Positions 37,209 through 47,300 of a DNA stretch of 64,000 bases are shown one piece after another. The DNA comes from Candidatus Bandiella numerosa. Its GTDB lineage: Bacteria > Pseudomonadota > Alphaproteobacteria > Rickettsiales > Midichloriaceae. The notes under the pieces are model-generated. The model searched no databases, was not told where the DNA came from, and saw only the letters and a list, made by a program, of their open reading frames with translations. The stretch is from positions 72,133 to 136,132 of the forward strand of contig NZ_CP104165.1 in NCBI RefSeq assembly GCF_029981845.1, written 5' to 3'. A program made the translations under genes and the position numbers. Within the stretch, counting starts at the first letter, position 1; each line of letters begins with the position of its first letter.

Positions 37209-38896
37209 TCTCAATTTTAATAATATTTGCTATTTTGATGCAAAATGTTGTGGCGACGATATTGCCAACTGGATTATGGATTGAAACAGCAAATGCATTA
37301 GAGAATAGCAATGATAGAAATTTCCAGGAGGATAAATGTGACATTACAAAAGAAAAGCAATGTGTAGATTATAGTACAAAAACGATAGAAGGATTTCCAA
37401 TTACTCGTTGCTGGAAATATGAAGAAATATCAAGATGCGTAGGTCGGGAGAAAAACTATTGTCAGACTTTTGAAGATAATAGGGGGTGTCATGAGCAGCA
37501 TGGTAAATGCTTAGAGCAAGCAAATGTGAGTAAGATGTGCAAAAACTTTGAAAAGAAATTTAAATGTGGAGATAAGCTTGAAGAAAATGCTGAGGTGAGG
37601 CATGTAGATACGGAGTATTTAGTAAAAAGGGATGAGAGAGATTTATCAAATTGTACTGAAAGCGATTTAAAGAACTGTGTGATAGAGCATGAAAAATGTT
37701 TAGAGCCTGCAGAGACGAGAAATATCAATGGGAAGGATGTGTATAAAAAGTGCTGGAAATGGGATAGGAAATATTATTGTAAGCAAAATAGTTATATAGA
37801 TGAATGTAAGGGATTAAAGGAGAAATGTAAGGAAAAATCAAGAGAATGTATGCATCAAAATGAAAAGGGAGATTGTGAGCATTGGGAAGTGAATTATGAA
37901 TGTGAAGAGGAGAGTAAGGAGAAAGTAGAGTGCATAGGAGGAAGATTTTGCATCGGCGGAATATGTGATACTCACGAGAGATTTAGGCCTAATAACTTTG
38001 GAGAAAATATAGGTACATTGATAGCGCTTGCGAATATGAAGAAGCAAGGGATGGAGGGTTGTAAATGTCCTGAAGGGAAGGCGGAGTGTAATCCTGAAGA
38101 TATAAATCCAAAAGATTGTAAATTTTTTATAGGAGATGAGCATAAATGTCAGAAATTCAGGGGACAGTGGATCTCATATGCGATAGCGGCTGCATCAATA
38201 TATATGACATGGGGAGCGATTCCAATTGGGATAGTGCCAGGACAGGGAATAGGTGCAGTTGGAACTAAATTAGGAAGTATGAGTGCAATGGAAGCTGCTA
38301 AATTTGCAGGTAAGCAAGCTGCAAAGGTGGCAATAGCTAGTATGGCAAGAGTAGATTGTTGTGCAATGGACGGGACATTAACGGCATTTTGTAGAGGTAA
38401 GGCGGTAAATTTAAAAGTAAAGAGGCAGCAGAGGTTTTGTGTGAAGGTGGGTAGATATAAAAAGAAGTTGGGATTAATTGTGGTGACAAGTTATTGTTGT
38501 TTTAAGAACAAGCTAACCAGGATAATACAGGAGCAGGGGAGAGCCCAGTTAGGTAAGAGTTTTGGGAGTGCGAAGAATCCGGATTGTAGTGGACTTACGG
38601 TAGAAGATATACAGAAAATAGATTTTAGTAAGATAGAGTGGAGAGAGGTAATAAAGGAATTTAAGGAGAGTGCTGAGGAAGCAATGAAGGAGAATATGAA
38701 AAGTGGTAAATTTGAGAAACAAGCAAGAAAGTTGGCTGAAGAATACAAGGGGAAGAAATTTGATAAAGATGCCATAAAAGTGAAAGCTGAAGCGTATAAT
38801 AAAAAGAGTGAAGTAAATGATGAAGAGGAGTCAGTGAGATTATTGATGGAGAGAAGGTTGGAGGGATTTTATAAGGGAGATAATGGTAGTAAATAA
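37190..38896 (+). CDS. traN: TraN, mating-pair stabilisation protein with C-terminal TraN domain
   Basis: 568 residues with its own signal peptide (LISILIIFAILMQNVVA...). The N-terminal half is very Cys-rich with repeated CxxxxxxC units (CWKYEEISRCVG, NYCQTFEDNRGC, CLEPAETRN, CKEKSREC). The second half has the TraN core: WISYAIAAASIYMTWGAI, VDCCAMDGTLTAFCRGKAVNL, SYCCFKNKLTRIIQEQGRAQLGKSFG. TraN sits in the outer membrane and recognises the recipient. Acidic helical tail. Overlaps the previous and next genes by a few bases. Confidence 0.8.
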   Translation: MQIRRLISILIIFAILMQNVVATILPTGLWIETANALENSNDRNFQEDKCDITKEKQCVDYSTKTIEGFPITRCWKYEEISRCVGREKNYCQTFEDNRGCHEQHGKCLEQANVSKMCKNFEKKFKCGDKLEENAEVRHVDTEYLVKRDERDLSNCTESDLKNCVIEHEKCLEPAETRNINGKDVYKKCWKWDRKYYCKQNSYIDECKGLKEKCKEKSRECMHQNEKGDCEHWEVNYECEEESKEKVECIGGRFCIGGICDTHERFRPNNFGENIGTLIALANMKKQGMEGCKCPEGKAECNPEDINPKDCKFFIGDEHKCQKFRGQWISYAIAAASIYMTWGAIPIGIVPGQGIGAVGTKLGSMSAMEAAKFAGKQAAKVAIASMARVDCCAMDGTLTAFCRGKAVNLKVKRQQRFCVKVGRYKKKLGLIVVTSYCCFKNKLTRIIQEQGRAQLGKSFGSAKNPDCSGLTVEDIQKIDFSKIEWREVIKEFKESAEEAMKENMKSGKFEKQARKLAEEYKGKKFDKDAIKVKAEAYNKKSEVNDEEESVRLLMERRLEGFYKGDNGSK

Positions 38897-39776
38897 AAAT
38901 AATAAAATAGGTAAAAAAATGTTTAAATTACAATTAAAAGATATACTAAAGGGTTGGGATGATGGAGATAGTAAAAAACCAGTAGGATTAGTAGCAATAC
39001 AATATCTGGGAATTTTATTAATAGCTGTGATAACTGCTTTAATGATAGGAAAGTTTGTTGCGGATAGTTTTGGATCTGGAAAATTCAAATATGAGTATTT
39101 TTATATAGCAATAATAAATTTAATTATAGGATGTGCATTATTTGATATTGGGGTAGGAAAGAATAAGCTGGCAAAGATTATAGGTCTGGTAGGTTTATAT
39201 TTATTATTATATGTAGCAGTAATTTCTGGTTTGTTGCCAACATCTATAGAAGGCTATTACATAGCGAGCTATAAAGTTGTAAGTATAAGATACGCTGCAA
39301 TAATAGGGGTTTTAGGTCTTATACTGGGGAGTTACTATATAAGGAATGCATGGAGATATGTTGCGAGTACTATATTAATAATGGTGTTGGCATATTTTAT
39401 AGCTATGAGGGTGGGATTAGGATTTATTTTAGATATAGCGGCATTACCAGTAATATTATCATCAATACCAGCATTAATTGTAAGCAAGGAAAAGGGAGAA
39501 GGTAAATATCGGTTTGCGCACAAATTCTTTTTGCCATATATAGCGAGTTTACTAGCTTTTTTAGTATTAAGACCGTTTGGTCTGACAGGATCAGATTATG
39601 TTATTGAGCCATGTGCTATATCAATTGCAATAATAGGCTTGTTTTATGGTGAGTATATTAGGGTCAAGTATAGAAGGAAAGCCCCACTTAAATTTTATAA
39701 ACTGTTAATGCTGGTGTTTTTATTGAGCCTAATTATAAGGAGTACATTAACGATATTGAGGAGTGGCTGGGTATGA
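38883..39776 (+). CDS. Polytopic membrane protein, unknown, inside the tra operon
   Basis: 297 residues. About nine or ten predicted membrane helices after a short basic N-terminus containing LKDILKGWDDGD. The start may be 38883, overlapping the traN end, or the internal ATG at 38919. No transporter motif or known Tra family recognised. Tight overlaps on both sides (ATGA with the next gene) show it belongs to the operon. Possible roles are an entry-exclusion-like or assembly factor; purely positional inference. Confidence 0.7.
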   Translation: MVVNKNNKIGKKMFKLQLKDILKGWDDGDSKKPVGLVAIQYLGILLIAVITALMIGKFVADSFGSGKFKYEYFYIAIINLIIGCALFDIGVGKNKLAKIIGLVGLYLLLYVAVISGLLPTSIEGYYIASYKVVSIRYAAIIGVLGLILGSYYIRNAWRYVASTILIMVLAYFIAMRVGLGFILDIAALPVILSSIPALIVSKEKGEGKYRFAHKFFLPYIASLLAFLVLRPFGLTGSDYVIEPCAISIAIIGLFYGEYIRVKYRRKAPLKFYKLLMLVFLLSLIIRSTLTILRSGWV

Positions 39777-40201
39777 GTAAGTATTGGATTATAGGAATAA
39801 TAATATTCACGATAGGAGTTTATAATCAGAAAGGCACTGCAACTATCATGGCAATAATAGTGGCGATAGGGCTATATAATTACTTTGGGGAAAAGCCTTT
39901 TAAGATTGAGAATTTTCAAAGTGATGAAAATTATTTGAATGATAGATATGTAGGTCAGGATATAAATTTAGTACTGAAGGATTTTGAAGCCTCTGGGTTT
40001 AAATGCAGTGTATATGAATTAACTAAGTATGATTTATTAGTGGCGGATAGAGAAAAACATACAAAGCAATTTGTATGTAGATATACGACCAACACAATAT
40101 CACTACAGCCTTTTTATAATTATTCAGTCAGTGTAGGAGCAGATGCGGATGATAAGGTCTCAAGTATAGGGCTGCTTAAAAAATTTATAATAGGTAAATA
40201 A
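39773..40201 (+). CDS. Small membrane-anchored protein, unknown
   Basis: 142 residues. Two hydrophobic N-terminal segments (about 4-18 and 21-38) precede a globular domain of about 100 residues (NLVLKDFEASGFKCSVYEL, LLVADREKHTKQFVCRYTTNTISLQPFYNYSV). No family recognised. Translationally coupled to the polytopic gene upstream. The domain resembles small periplasmic or cytosolic ligand-free folds only in a general way. Confidence 0.65.
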   Translation: MSKYWIIGIIIFTIGVYNQKGTATIMAIIVAIGLYNYFGEKPFKIENFQSDENYLNDRYVGQDINLVLKDFEASGFKCSVYELTKYDLLVADREKHTKQFVCRYTTNTISLQPFYNYSVSVGADADDKVSSIGLLKKFIIGK

Positions 40202-40203
40202 AT

Positions 40204-41298
40204 ATGATAGAAATAAAATTGATAGCAAAACCAATAGAGTTGTTTAAAAAACTAGAGGATCATGCGCCGCAGCATTTGTTTATTATCAAAATAGATAATC
40301 ACGGTGACAAGTATACAATCAGAGGCGGTCCAAAAGGAGGAGATGGATTTATAAATTGGCTAACAGCTGATTTAGAGGTGACAATATCAAAATATATGGC
40401 AGTTCATCCAGATTGTCCTGATAGACGCGTTGATAGTAGAGATAAGGATTGCATAGGATGGGACAAATGGCCTTCACATACTCTAGCTGTGGGAGATGAA
40501 TCTGAGATACCTCAATATTGGGAAAAAGCAGTTAGCAGAGCTGAATGGATAAATCAGCAAAGATTTGATTATAAGCTACCAATAGAAGAGTTAAAAGAGC
40601 TATATGGATTTAGTTTTGGTGGGCACTTAAATTCAAATACAGCAGCAAAGGATATAGTAGAGGTAATGGGCATAGAGTTTAAGTTGCCTAAATTTAAGGT
40701 TAAGAATGGAGAGGAGAGGGAGGTATATGCTCCTGGATACGATGGTGTTATGGAGTATAGCAGGGTAGACATAGTAGTTAATTGGTTTAGAGAGTTAGAC
40801 GAAAGAGATAAGGAATATGTAAAAAGGGACAGTTATTTTTTACATTTACTACAAGAGCAATATTTAGAAAACACAGAGGTTCTAGGTACAAAAGCACGGC
40901 TAAAGATAAGTCAATGTATATATAAAAGTTATGTAAAGATGAAAGAAAATGAGGATAGTGGATGTGTGAAGACAAGTTTGTCCCCAAGTGTTAGAGAAAT
41001 AAATAAGCATAAATATAAAATATACGAATATGTATATAGGGCTATCATGGAGGATATAGATGGGGAAGCATATAAAATGCTTGGTAGGTATGCAGAAGAA
41101 AAAAAAGATTGCGAGATAGCTAATATCTTTAAGCATGCAGCAAGTAGTAAAAAAACATCAAAGGTATTACTGGAGTTGCAAATGTCGCAAGAGTTCCACG
41201 AATATGAGCATCAAATATATGAAGGTTGCATAATATTGGATAGGAGTGATTATACGAGGGAAGAATCTCAAATGCATAAAGATAGAAGAAATTGTTGA
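40204..41298 (+). CDS. 364-residue cytosolic protein, unknown
   Basis: No signal peptide. The N-terminus LIAKPIELFKKLEDHAPQHLFIIKI with a YTIRGGP turn and PDCPDRRVDSRDKDC looks like a small enzyme-like or binding domain, and the C-terminal 150 residues are helical and end in charged residues (DYTREESQMHKDRRNC). No family recognised. It begins 2 nt after the previous stop, the last of three unknown genes between traN and the vapBC pair. It could be cargo or a secreted substrate. Confidence 0.65.
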   Translation: MIEIKLIAKPIELFKKLEDHAPQHLFIIKIDNHGDKYTIRGGPKGGDGFINWLTADLEVTISKYMAVHPDCPDRRVDSRDKDCIGWDKWPSHTLAVGDESEIPQYWEKAVSRAEWINQQRFDYKLPIEELKELYGFSFGGHLNSNTAAKDIVEVMGIEFKLPKFKVKNGEEREVYAPGYDGVMEYSRVDIVVNWFRELDERDKEYVKRDSYFLHLLQEQYLENTEVLGTKARLKISQCIYKSYVKMKENEDSGCVKTSLSPSVREINKHKYKIYEYVYRAIMEDIDGEAYKMLGRYAEEKKDCEIANIFKHAASSKKTSKVLLELQMSQEFHEYEHQIYEGCIILDRSDYTREESQMHKDRRNC

Positions 41299-41400
41299 TT
41301 CATGCAGTAGGGTTGATAGGTATGAGGAATTATAATGGAATATTTAGGAGTAATGATAAAAGTATATGGCAATTTATTATTAGGAAAAAGCAGAAAGGAG

Positions 41401-41447
41401 TTGGGATCAGCACTACAGTGTGTTATACTTGTAATATCTAATATAAC
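41401..41447 (+). promoter_or_regulatory. Candidate promoter/operator of the internal vapBC pair
   Basis: TTGGGA (41401-41406) and TATACT (41424-41429) are 17 nt apart, good sigma-70 geometry. An inverted repeat with arms GTTATA (41422-41427) and TATAAC (41442-41447) overlaps the -10, as expected for autorepression by a VapBC complex. It lies in the only sizeable gap (167 nt) inside the tra operon. Confidence 0.5.
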
Positions 41448-41465
41448 AATAAAAAGAGGTACAAA

Positions 41466-41720
41466 ATGCATATGAACATATGGCTTAATAATGAGCTAAT
41501 GAAAGAGGTGGAGGCAATAATGAAAGCAGAGGGTAAAAAGAGGAATACAGTAATAGCAGATGCAGTTAATGAGTATGTAAGAAAGAAGCATCATAATGAG
41601 TGGCCTGAATCTATAAAGAATTTTAAAGGAATAAAAGGGTTGGAAGATTGGGAGGGATTTGAAGCAGATAGAGAGAACCTAAGGGAAAATAAAGAAAGTA
41701 TGTTTGAGGAAGGAAAATGA
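41466..41720 (+). CDS. vapB: Ribbon-helix-helix antitoxin (VapB type)
   Basis: 84 residues with a GAGG ribosome binding site. MNIWLNNELMKEVEAIMKAEGKKRNTVIADAVNEYVRKK is a ribbon-helix-helix DNA-binding domain. The acidic tail (WEGFEADRENLRENKESMFEE) fits toxin binding. Stop overlaps the toxin start (ATGA). Confidence 0.82.
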   Translation: MHMNIWLNNELMKEVEAIMKAEGKKRNTVIADAVNEYVRKKHHNEWPESIKNFKGIKGLEDWEGFEADRENLRENKESMFEEGK

Positions 41721-42127
41721 GATATTTATTAGATACATGTGTGATAACGGATTTTGTAAAAAATAATCAAAAGACTGTTGAAAAAATAAAGCAGTTGTCG
41801 CCAAAAGATTTGTGTATTTCGGTCATTACAACATCAGAAATAGAATATGGGATACAAAAGATAAATGGGACAAAAAAAGGCGATCATATAATCAAAGTCA
41901 CAAATGCATTAGTCGGTATAATAGAAGAAGTAAGTGTTGATCATAATATAGCTATAGAGGCAGGGATGATAAGAGCGAGATTAGTGAGTGAAGGCAAAAT
42001 AGTAGGAGCGCATGATATATTGATTGCTGCAACAGCAAAGGTGAACAAGCTAGTGATGATAACGAATAATATCAAAGATTTTATTCGAATAGATGGTTTA
42101 GCAATGGAAAGCTGGAAAGAGGATTAA
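41717..42127 (+). CDS. vapC: PIN-domain toxin VapC
   Basis: 136 residues, intact. Acidic PIN residues: D6 in YLLDTCVITDF, E in TTSEIEYGI, D in VGAHDILIAATA, and the terminal ITNNIKDFIRIDGL. The start overlaps the antitoxin stop, and the gene ends exactly where traF begins. A toxin-antitoxin pair embedded in the transfer operon would penalise loss of the element (addiction), a known role of such modules on mobile DNA. Confidence 0.88.
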   Translation: MRYLLDTCVITDFVKNNQKTVEKIKQLSPKDLCISVITTSEIEYGIQKINGTKKGDHIIKVTNALVGIIEEVSVDHNIAIEAGMIRARLVSEGKIVGAHDILIAATAKVNKLVMITNNIKDFIRIDGLAMESWKED

Positions 42128-42904
42128 ATGAAGATGCTTACCAAGGTGATAATTATTTTATTAATTGCAGTAGCTATAGTGGATAATGCTATAGCTACAG
42201 GATTTAAATTCACTCCTGAAGTTTGCAAGAAGTATGGGCTTGGGAAGAATTGGTATTGTGATAATCAAAGTAATAATCAAGATCTGGGAAAGGATACAGA
42301 GATAGAGGATATATTAAATTCAAATTTACCTGGGGAGAAGAAAGCGGAGTTACTTGAAGGATTGAGAGAGCTACATACAAAAAGGGCTGTAATGGATGGC
42401 AGGCAAGAGGATATAGATAAGGCAGTAAGGATACAGGGGATATTTGCTAAGAAAGTGATAGAATATGCAAAGGTAGCGCAAAGAACAGTAGATAGTGATC
42501 CAAAATTAGCAGTGACGCATAGTAATTTTAAATATGACACAGAAGAGGCAATGGCGGGAGCGGAATTAGAAAGATATTTAAGAGAGGGGAGTAAGAGGTA
42601 TATATTGGTGATGATATACAGCGCAAATTGTGGAAGTTGTCAGGCGCAATTACCCAAGATACTGAGAATGAAGGAGAAGTGGGGATATAGAAATTTAGGT
42701 ATTAGTGTAACAGAAGAGCATTTTGAAGGATTTGATGAAAGCTTAAGCGATAGTGTGGTAGCTAAGGATGGTAGTATAATAAAATATCCAACACTAGTGG
42801 TGCTAGATACAAATAAGCAAGAAAAGATATTCCTAAGTAATGGTATTACGCAAGTAGAGGAAATGGAAGAGAGGCTTGTTGCATTAATAAAGGAAAGGAA
42901 ATAG
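42128..42904 (+). CDS. traF: Type IV secretion protein TraF (thioredoxin-like)
   Basis: 258 residues. Signal peptide (about 1-21, VAIVDNAIA). A thioredoxin-fold C-terminal half has the active-site pair CGSC (168-171) in IYSANCGSCQAQLPKILRMK and ISVTEEHFEGF. F TraF lacks the CxxC pair, but several relatives keep it; here it is present, which suits disulfide formation in the Cys-rich TraU, TraN and TraH of this operon. Begins immediately after the vapC stop. Confidence 0.88.
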   Translation: MKMLTKVIIILLIAVAIVDNAIATGFKFTPEVCKKYGLGKNWYCDNQSNNQDLGKDTEIEDILNSNLPGEKKAELLEGLRELHTKRAVMDGRQEDIDKAVRIQGIFAKKVIEYAKVAQRTVDSDPKLAVTHSNFKYDTEEAMAGAELERYLREGSKRYILVMIYSANCGSCQAQLPKILRMKEKWGYRNLGISVTEEHFEGFDESLSDSVVAKDGSIIKYPTLVVLDTNKQEKIFLSNGITQVEEMEERLVALIKERK

Positions 42905-42918
42905 TTGAGGTAAAAAAG

Positions 42919-44367
42919 ATGATAAATATGGCGAGAAATATAACAATGAGAGCAAATAAAACAAAGATAATAAAAAAATATGAAAAGTTGTCACAAATAG
43001 TTATTGTATTGCTATTATTGATAACAATATCAAATAATGAAGCAAAAGCTGACGTATATAAAGGAGCATCAAATTTATGGAAGAGTTTGGGAGGCAAGAG
43101 TGTATCGACGGGTGCAAATATATATAAGTCGCAAAGTGGAGGTCATGTAACACTTGGAAATGTATATTTAGCAAATACACAGAAGCACAGGCCAATAATA
43201 AGTGTGAATCATCCAGAGATATCGCTTAAGAATCCATGTGTAGGTTCCTCGGTAATAAATTTAGGAGGGCTTGCTCATATATCGGGAGAGGAATTAAAGA
43301 ATAAAGTACAAACGATAATACAGTCAGCAGGTCTTGGGTTTGTATATTTAGGGTTATCGGCGGTGTCGCCAGTACTTAGTGAAACATTGCAGGAGGTATT
43401 TAGCAAAATACAAGAGATGGGTGGATTTTTAAATGATGAATGTAATACAGGAATGATGGCAGCGACATTTGTAAAAGATAAAGCAGCTGAGCATTTTAGT
43501 AGTAAGCAAAATCAAATAGTAGAGCATGAAATGTCAGGCAAGGGAGATAAAGCAGATTTGTCATCAGTATATAAGAAAATGCCAAAGGGGTCTGGGGATA
43601 AAATTGAAGAGATAGCAAAAAAGAATCCTGAAAAGAGATTAGTAAATGTAAATCTGGCATGGGATTCACTAAAAAAGTTAGGTGCAGATGAAAAAACCAA
43701 GAAGCTAATGATGACATTAAGTGGGACGATTATCGTGCATGAAAATAAGAATAATAAGGATGGAGAGCCTATTGTACAGTATATAGCGCCAAAAATAATA
43801 AACCCTGAGTTATTGGAGGCATTACTTAAGGGGAATAGTGAGATGAAGATATTGGGATGCAGTGATAATGAGCAATGTTTAAAAATAAAAGAGGACAGTC
43901 AGAAATTAGGAGCTGAAGATGGGTTTGAGTATAAGGTGGCGCAGTATTTTAAAAAGTTTGGAGATGCGCTTGCAGATGATAAGGATTTAGATAGCCAGTC
44001 ACAGAATTTCTTAGCAAAGGCATCATTGCCAGTATTTATGATGTATGATGGATTATGGCTTAAAACAGATGGGCATCCAGAGGCTGAAGCAGGAATTTTA
44101 ATTGAGATAACAGCATGGAATATACTTTATCATTATTTAACTGAGTTAATAAATGAATCAATAGAAGCTGCTAATAATTATACGATAGGAGCGGCTACCG
44201 AGTTAAATAGGTACAAAGAAGGATTAATCAAGACAAGGGAAATGCTAAATAATTATCAAATCAGGGACAATAATAGGCATAAATTACAGGTAATGCTGGT
44301 TCAAAGAGCTGAATATATGAATAAGGCGATGAATGAAGAAACAACTAAATTGATAGGAGGATTATAA
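42919..44367 (+). CDS. traH: Type IV secretion protein TraH
   Basis: 482 residues. Signal peptide near 24-44 (ending NNEAKA) after a basic N-terminus. The mature protein opens with the TraH pattern SGGHVTLGNVYLANTQKHRPIISVNHPEISL and CVGSSVINLGGLAHISGEELKNKVQTI. FMMYDGLWLKT-like and C-terminal coiled segments follow. In F systems TraH is part of the outer-membrane pilus-assembly group with TraF and TraG, and the traF-H-G order is kept here. Confidence 0.9.
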   Translation: MINMARNITMRANKTKIIKKYEKLSQIVIVLLLLITISNNEAKADVYKGASNLWKSLGGKSVSTGANIYKSQSGGHVTLGNVYLANTQKHRPIISVNHPEISLKNPCVGSSVINLGGLAHISGEELKNKVQTIIQSAGLGFVYLGLSAVSPVLSETLQEVFSKIQEMGGFLNDECNTGMMAATFVKDKAAEHFSSKQNQIVEHEMSGKGDKADLSSVYKKMPKGSGDKIEEIAKKNPEKRLVNVNLAWDSLKKLGADEKTKKLMMTLSGTIIVHENKNNKDGEPIVQYIAPKIINPELLEALLKGNSEMKILGCSDNEQCLKIKEDSQKLGAEDGFEYKVAQYFKKFGDALADDKDLDSQSQNFLAKASLPVFMMYDGLWLKTDGHPEAEAGILIEITAWNILYHYLTELINESIEAANNYTIGAATELNRYKEGLIKTREMLNNYQIRDNNRHKLQVMLVQRAEYMNKAMNEETTKLIGGL

Positions 44368-44368
44368 A

Positions 44369-47300
44369 ATGGATTTTGATGTATATACGATAGGAACTGG
44401 TATTTTTCTAGAGCACTGCTTTAATGCGATAAGGATGTTGTTTGGAGGAGGATTTACTGGACTCATGAAGCAAGTTACAGTTATAAGTTTATTAATAGTA
44501 ATAATAAAATATTTATTGGCACCAGATTTTAAATCAGTGGCGCTCTGGTTTATTCAAGTATTAGTAGTGACTAGTATACTGGTAGTGCCAACAGCTAGGG
44601 TACACATACATGATAAGTTGCCAAATAGCTATGGATTTACTCCAGCACCGAGGGTTGTTGATGATGTGCCACTAGGGCTTGCATTTATGGCATCTATTAC
44701 GTCAAGAGCAGGTAATTTTTTAATGGAAGAATTTGAGGGAGCATTTAGCGGGACATTTTCTGTAAATAAAAGGAGTAATATATTATTTGGGTCAAAGATA
44801 ATTGAAGATACTATGGATTTAAGGCCAGAGAATGCAAATATAAAAGCTGCATTTAGAATGTTTACATCTGAGTGTTTATTAAAAGATGTAAAAGCAGGGA
44901 TGAATAGGAAGAATGGATATACAGTACAAGATTTAAAGAGAGCAGAAGATTTACTGGGTTTTTTAGCAGAAAGAACATCAAAGGCAAGGAGAGTGTATTA
45001 TGGGAATTCTTTAAGAACATTAAATTATAACAATCATAGTGCTGATGTAGGAGATAGTTATATATCATGTAATAAAGTTGCAAAGATCATAAAAGAAGCG
45101 GTGGAGAAGGAGACTGAGAGCATGATACCAAAGATGGCAAGAGGATTTTTTGCAAAGTTCTTTCCAAAGAATTCGCCAATGAATTTTGATCAGGCATTTA
45201 GGAATTCATTAAGTGGTACATATGAGTTATTTTTAGGAAGTTCGCAAAATGCTAGCAATATAATAAAGCAAGCAGTTGCGATAAACAGTTTTAAAGATAC
45301 AGTAGAAACTGCATTTGCAAATGTAGTTACAGAAAGAACTACAGATAGATACTATACGTCAATGGCGAATTTAGCATCTAAATCAATAGTCTATTTGAGA
45401 GCATTATTTGAGTTACTGATATATGGACTATTCCCGATAGCAGCAATCCTATTGTTAACACCTGGGAGTTATCCAATACTTAAGAATTATTTTACCTCAT
45501 TCATATATTTACAGTTATGGATGCCGATATATGCGATATTATTTGTAGTATTTGCATCGCAATATCAATCAATGGGAGCAGAAGTAAATGGTGTGACCTG
45601 GAATAATTTTACAAAAATTAGGTCAATTAACCATGAGATAGCATTATTATCGGGTTATATGATATTCTTTACGCCATTTATTGCAGGGTTAGTGCTTAAA
45701 ATGGGATTATCATCACTTGGATCATTATCTACATCGATGTTTGGAGCGCAACAACAAGAAGCAGCACGGATTGCATCTGACACAGTTAGAGGGAATTATA
45801 GTACAGGCAATATGAATATGGATAATCATAGTTACAATAATTTATCAGCAAATAAGCATAATGATAATTATGAATATATGACTGGCATAAAATCATATAA
45901 CAGCATGTCAGGAGCTAAAGTTAGTGAGTTTGCAGATGGTAGCAGTTCGATGGATATGAGTCCTTCAATCAATAATGCTGGTGGATTAATATCTATAGAT
46001 TGGGGTTCGCATATGGGTAAGAAATTAGATAATAGTATAAGTAATTCACAAAGTGATATGACAAAGAGCAGTAGTGATTATTTAGAAAGTACGTCTAATG
46101 TATATTCAACTTTACTTGGATACAATCAGAGCTTTGCTAAAGGGAGTGGTCAATATAAAGATTTCCAAGATAGCTTAAGTAACGATCAAAGACAATCATT
46201 CCAGGATGCTAGTAGATTAATAGAGCAGACTTCACAGAACTTTAACATATCTACAGATGATGCACTGAAATTAAGTGTAGGAGCGAGTCAGGGGATAGGA
46301 TTTGATATACTTATCGCAAAAGGACGATTTAGTGTAGGTGCTGATGCTAGTAAAACAAGTAATTTAAGGGAGGCATATGAACATATGCAATCTTCGAGTA
46401 ATTCTAAGGAATATAGTGAGAGTTTAGGTGCTATGCAGTCATATCTAAAAAGTGACAGTACAAAAGAGCATTCCTCTCAAAATCAGGATTTCTATGATTC
46501 GCTTAAGAATGATTTTGTTAAATCACAAAATGCTAGTAAATCATATCAAGAAGCACAGCAGAGGTATGATAGTTATTCACAGCAAAGGAATGAATATGCT
46601 GAGCAATCACAGAGGATTAATGAGAATCTAACTCCTAAATTCATGGAATGGGTTAAGTTTAAGAAGGGTAATGCAGGAGCAGAGGAAATATTTAAAAAAG
46701 GAGATGCGGGCACGTTATCATCACTTGCGAATAGATTTATAGAGGATAATGGTCTTAATAGTCCTATTAACTCAACTACATATAAGTCAAAGGAGCACAG
46801 CAATAATCCTGATTCAGCGTTTATGGGTCAATCATTTTTTAGCTCAGGATTTGGAACAGTTTCTAAGGGTCAGGGTGGGAGTGAGGAAACTGTAAGTAAT
46901 GTAGTTGAGAAGAAGTTAAGTGGTGGTATAAATGAAGATGATATAAGGCAGAAGTATGAGAGTCATGTTGGTGATGTTAAGAGAGAAGAGGGTGGGAAGA
47001 TAAAAAAATTAAATGAAGAAGTAGCTATAAAGGATGCTGCAATACAACCAATAGACACTAAAAAAGATACTAATAATAACCAACAACCAGTAACTAATAA
47101 TAGTTTATCTCAAAATAATGAAGCGTCCAATAATTCTGATAATAAAGATAATACTAATTCAGCAGGACAAAGCTCTATAAATGCAAAGACTGATTCAAAT
47201 GAAAATAAAATAAAAGGTGAAAGCAACGATCAGAATGATGACGAGATCACAGTATTTGAATCAAATTACCAAGCTCCTAATGCGTTTGCAGGTAACATTC

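Noticed and set aside
35901..38896. traN broken by a simple frameshift
   Set aside because: The second ORF has its own signal peptide right at the overlap, so two separate secreted proteins are more likely than one broken gene.
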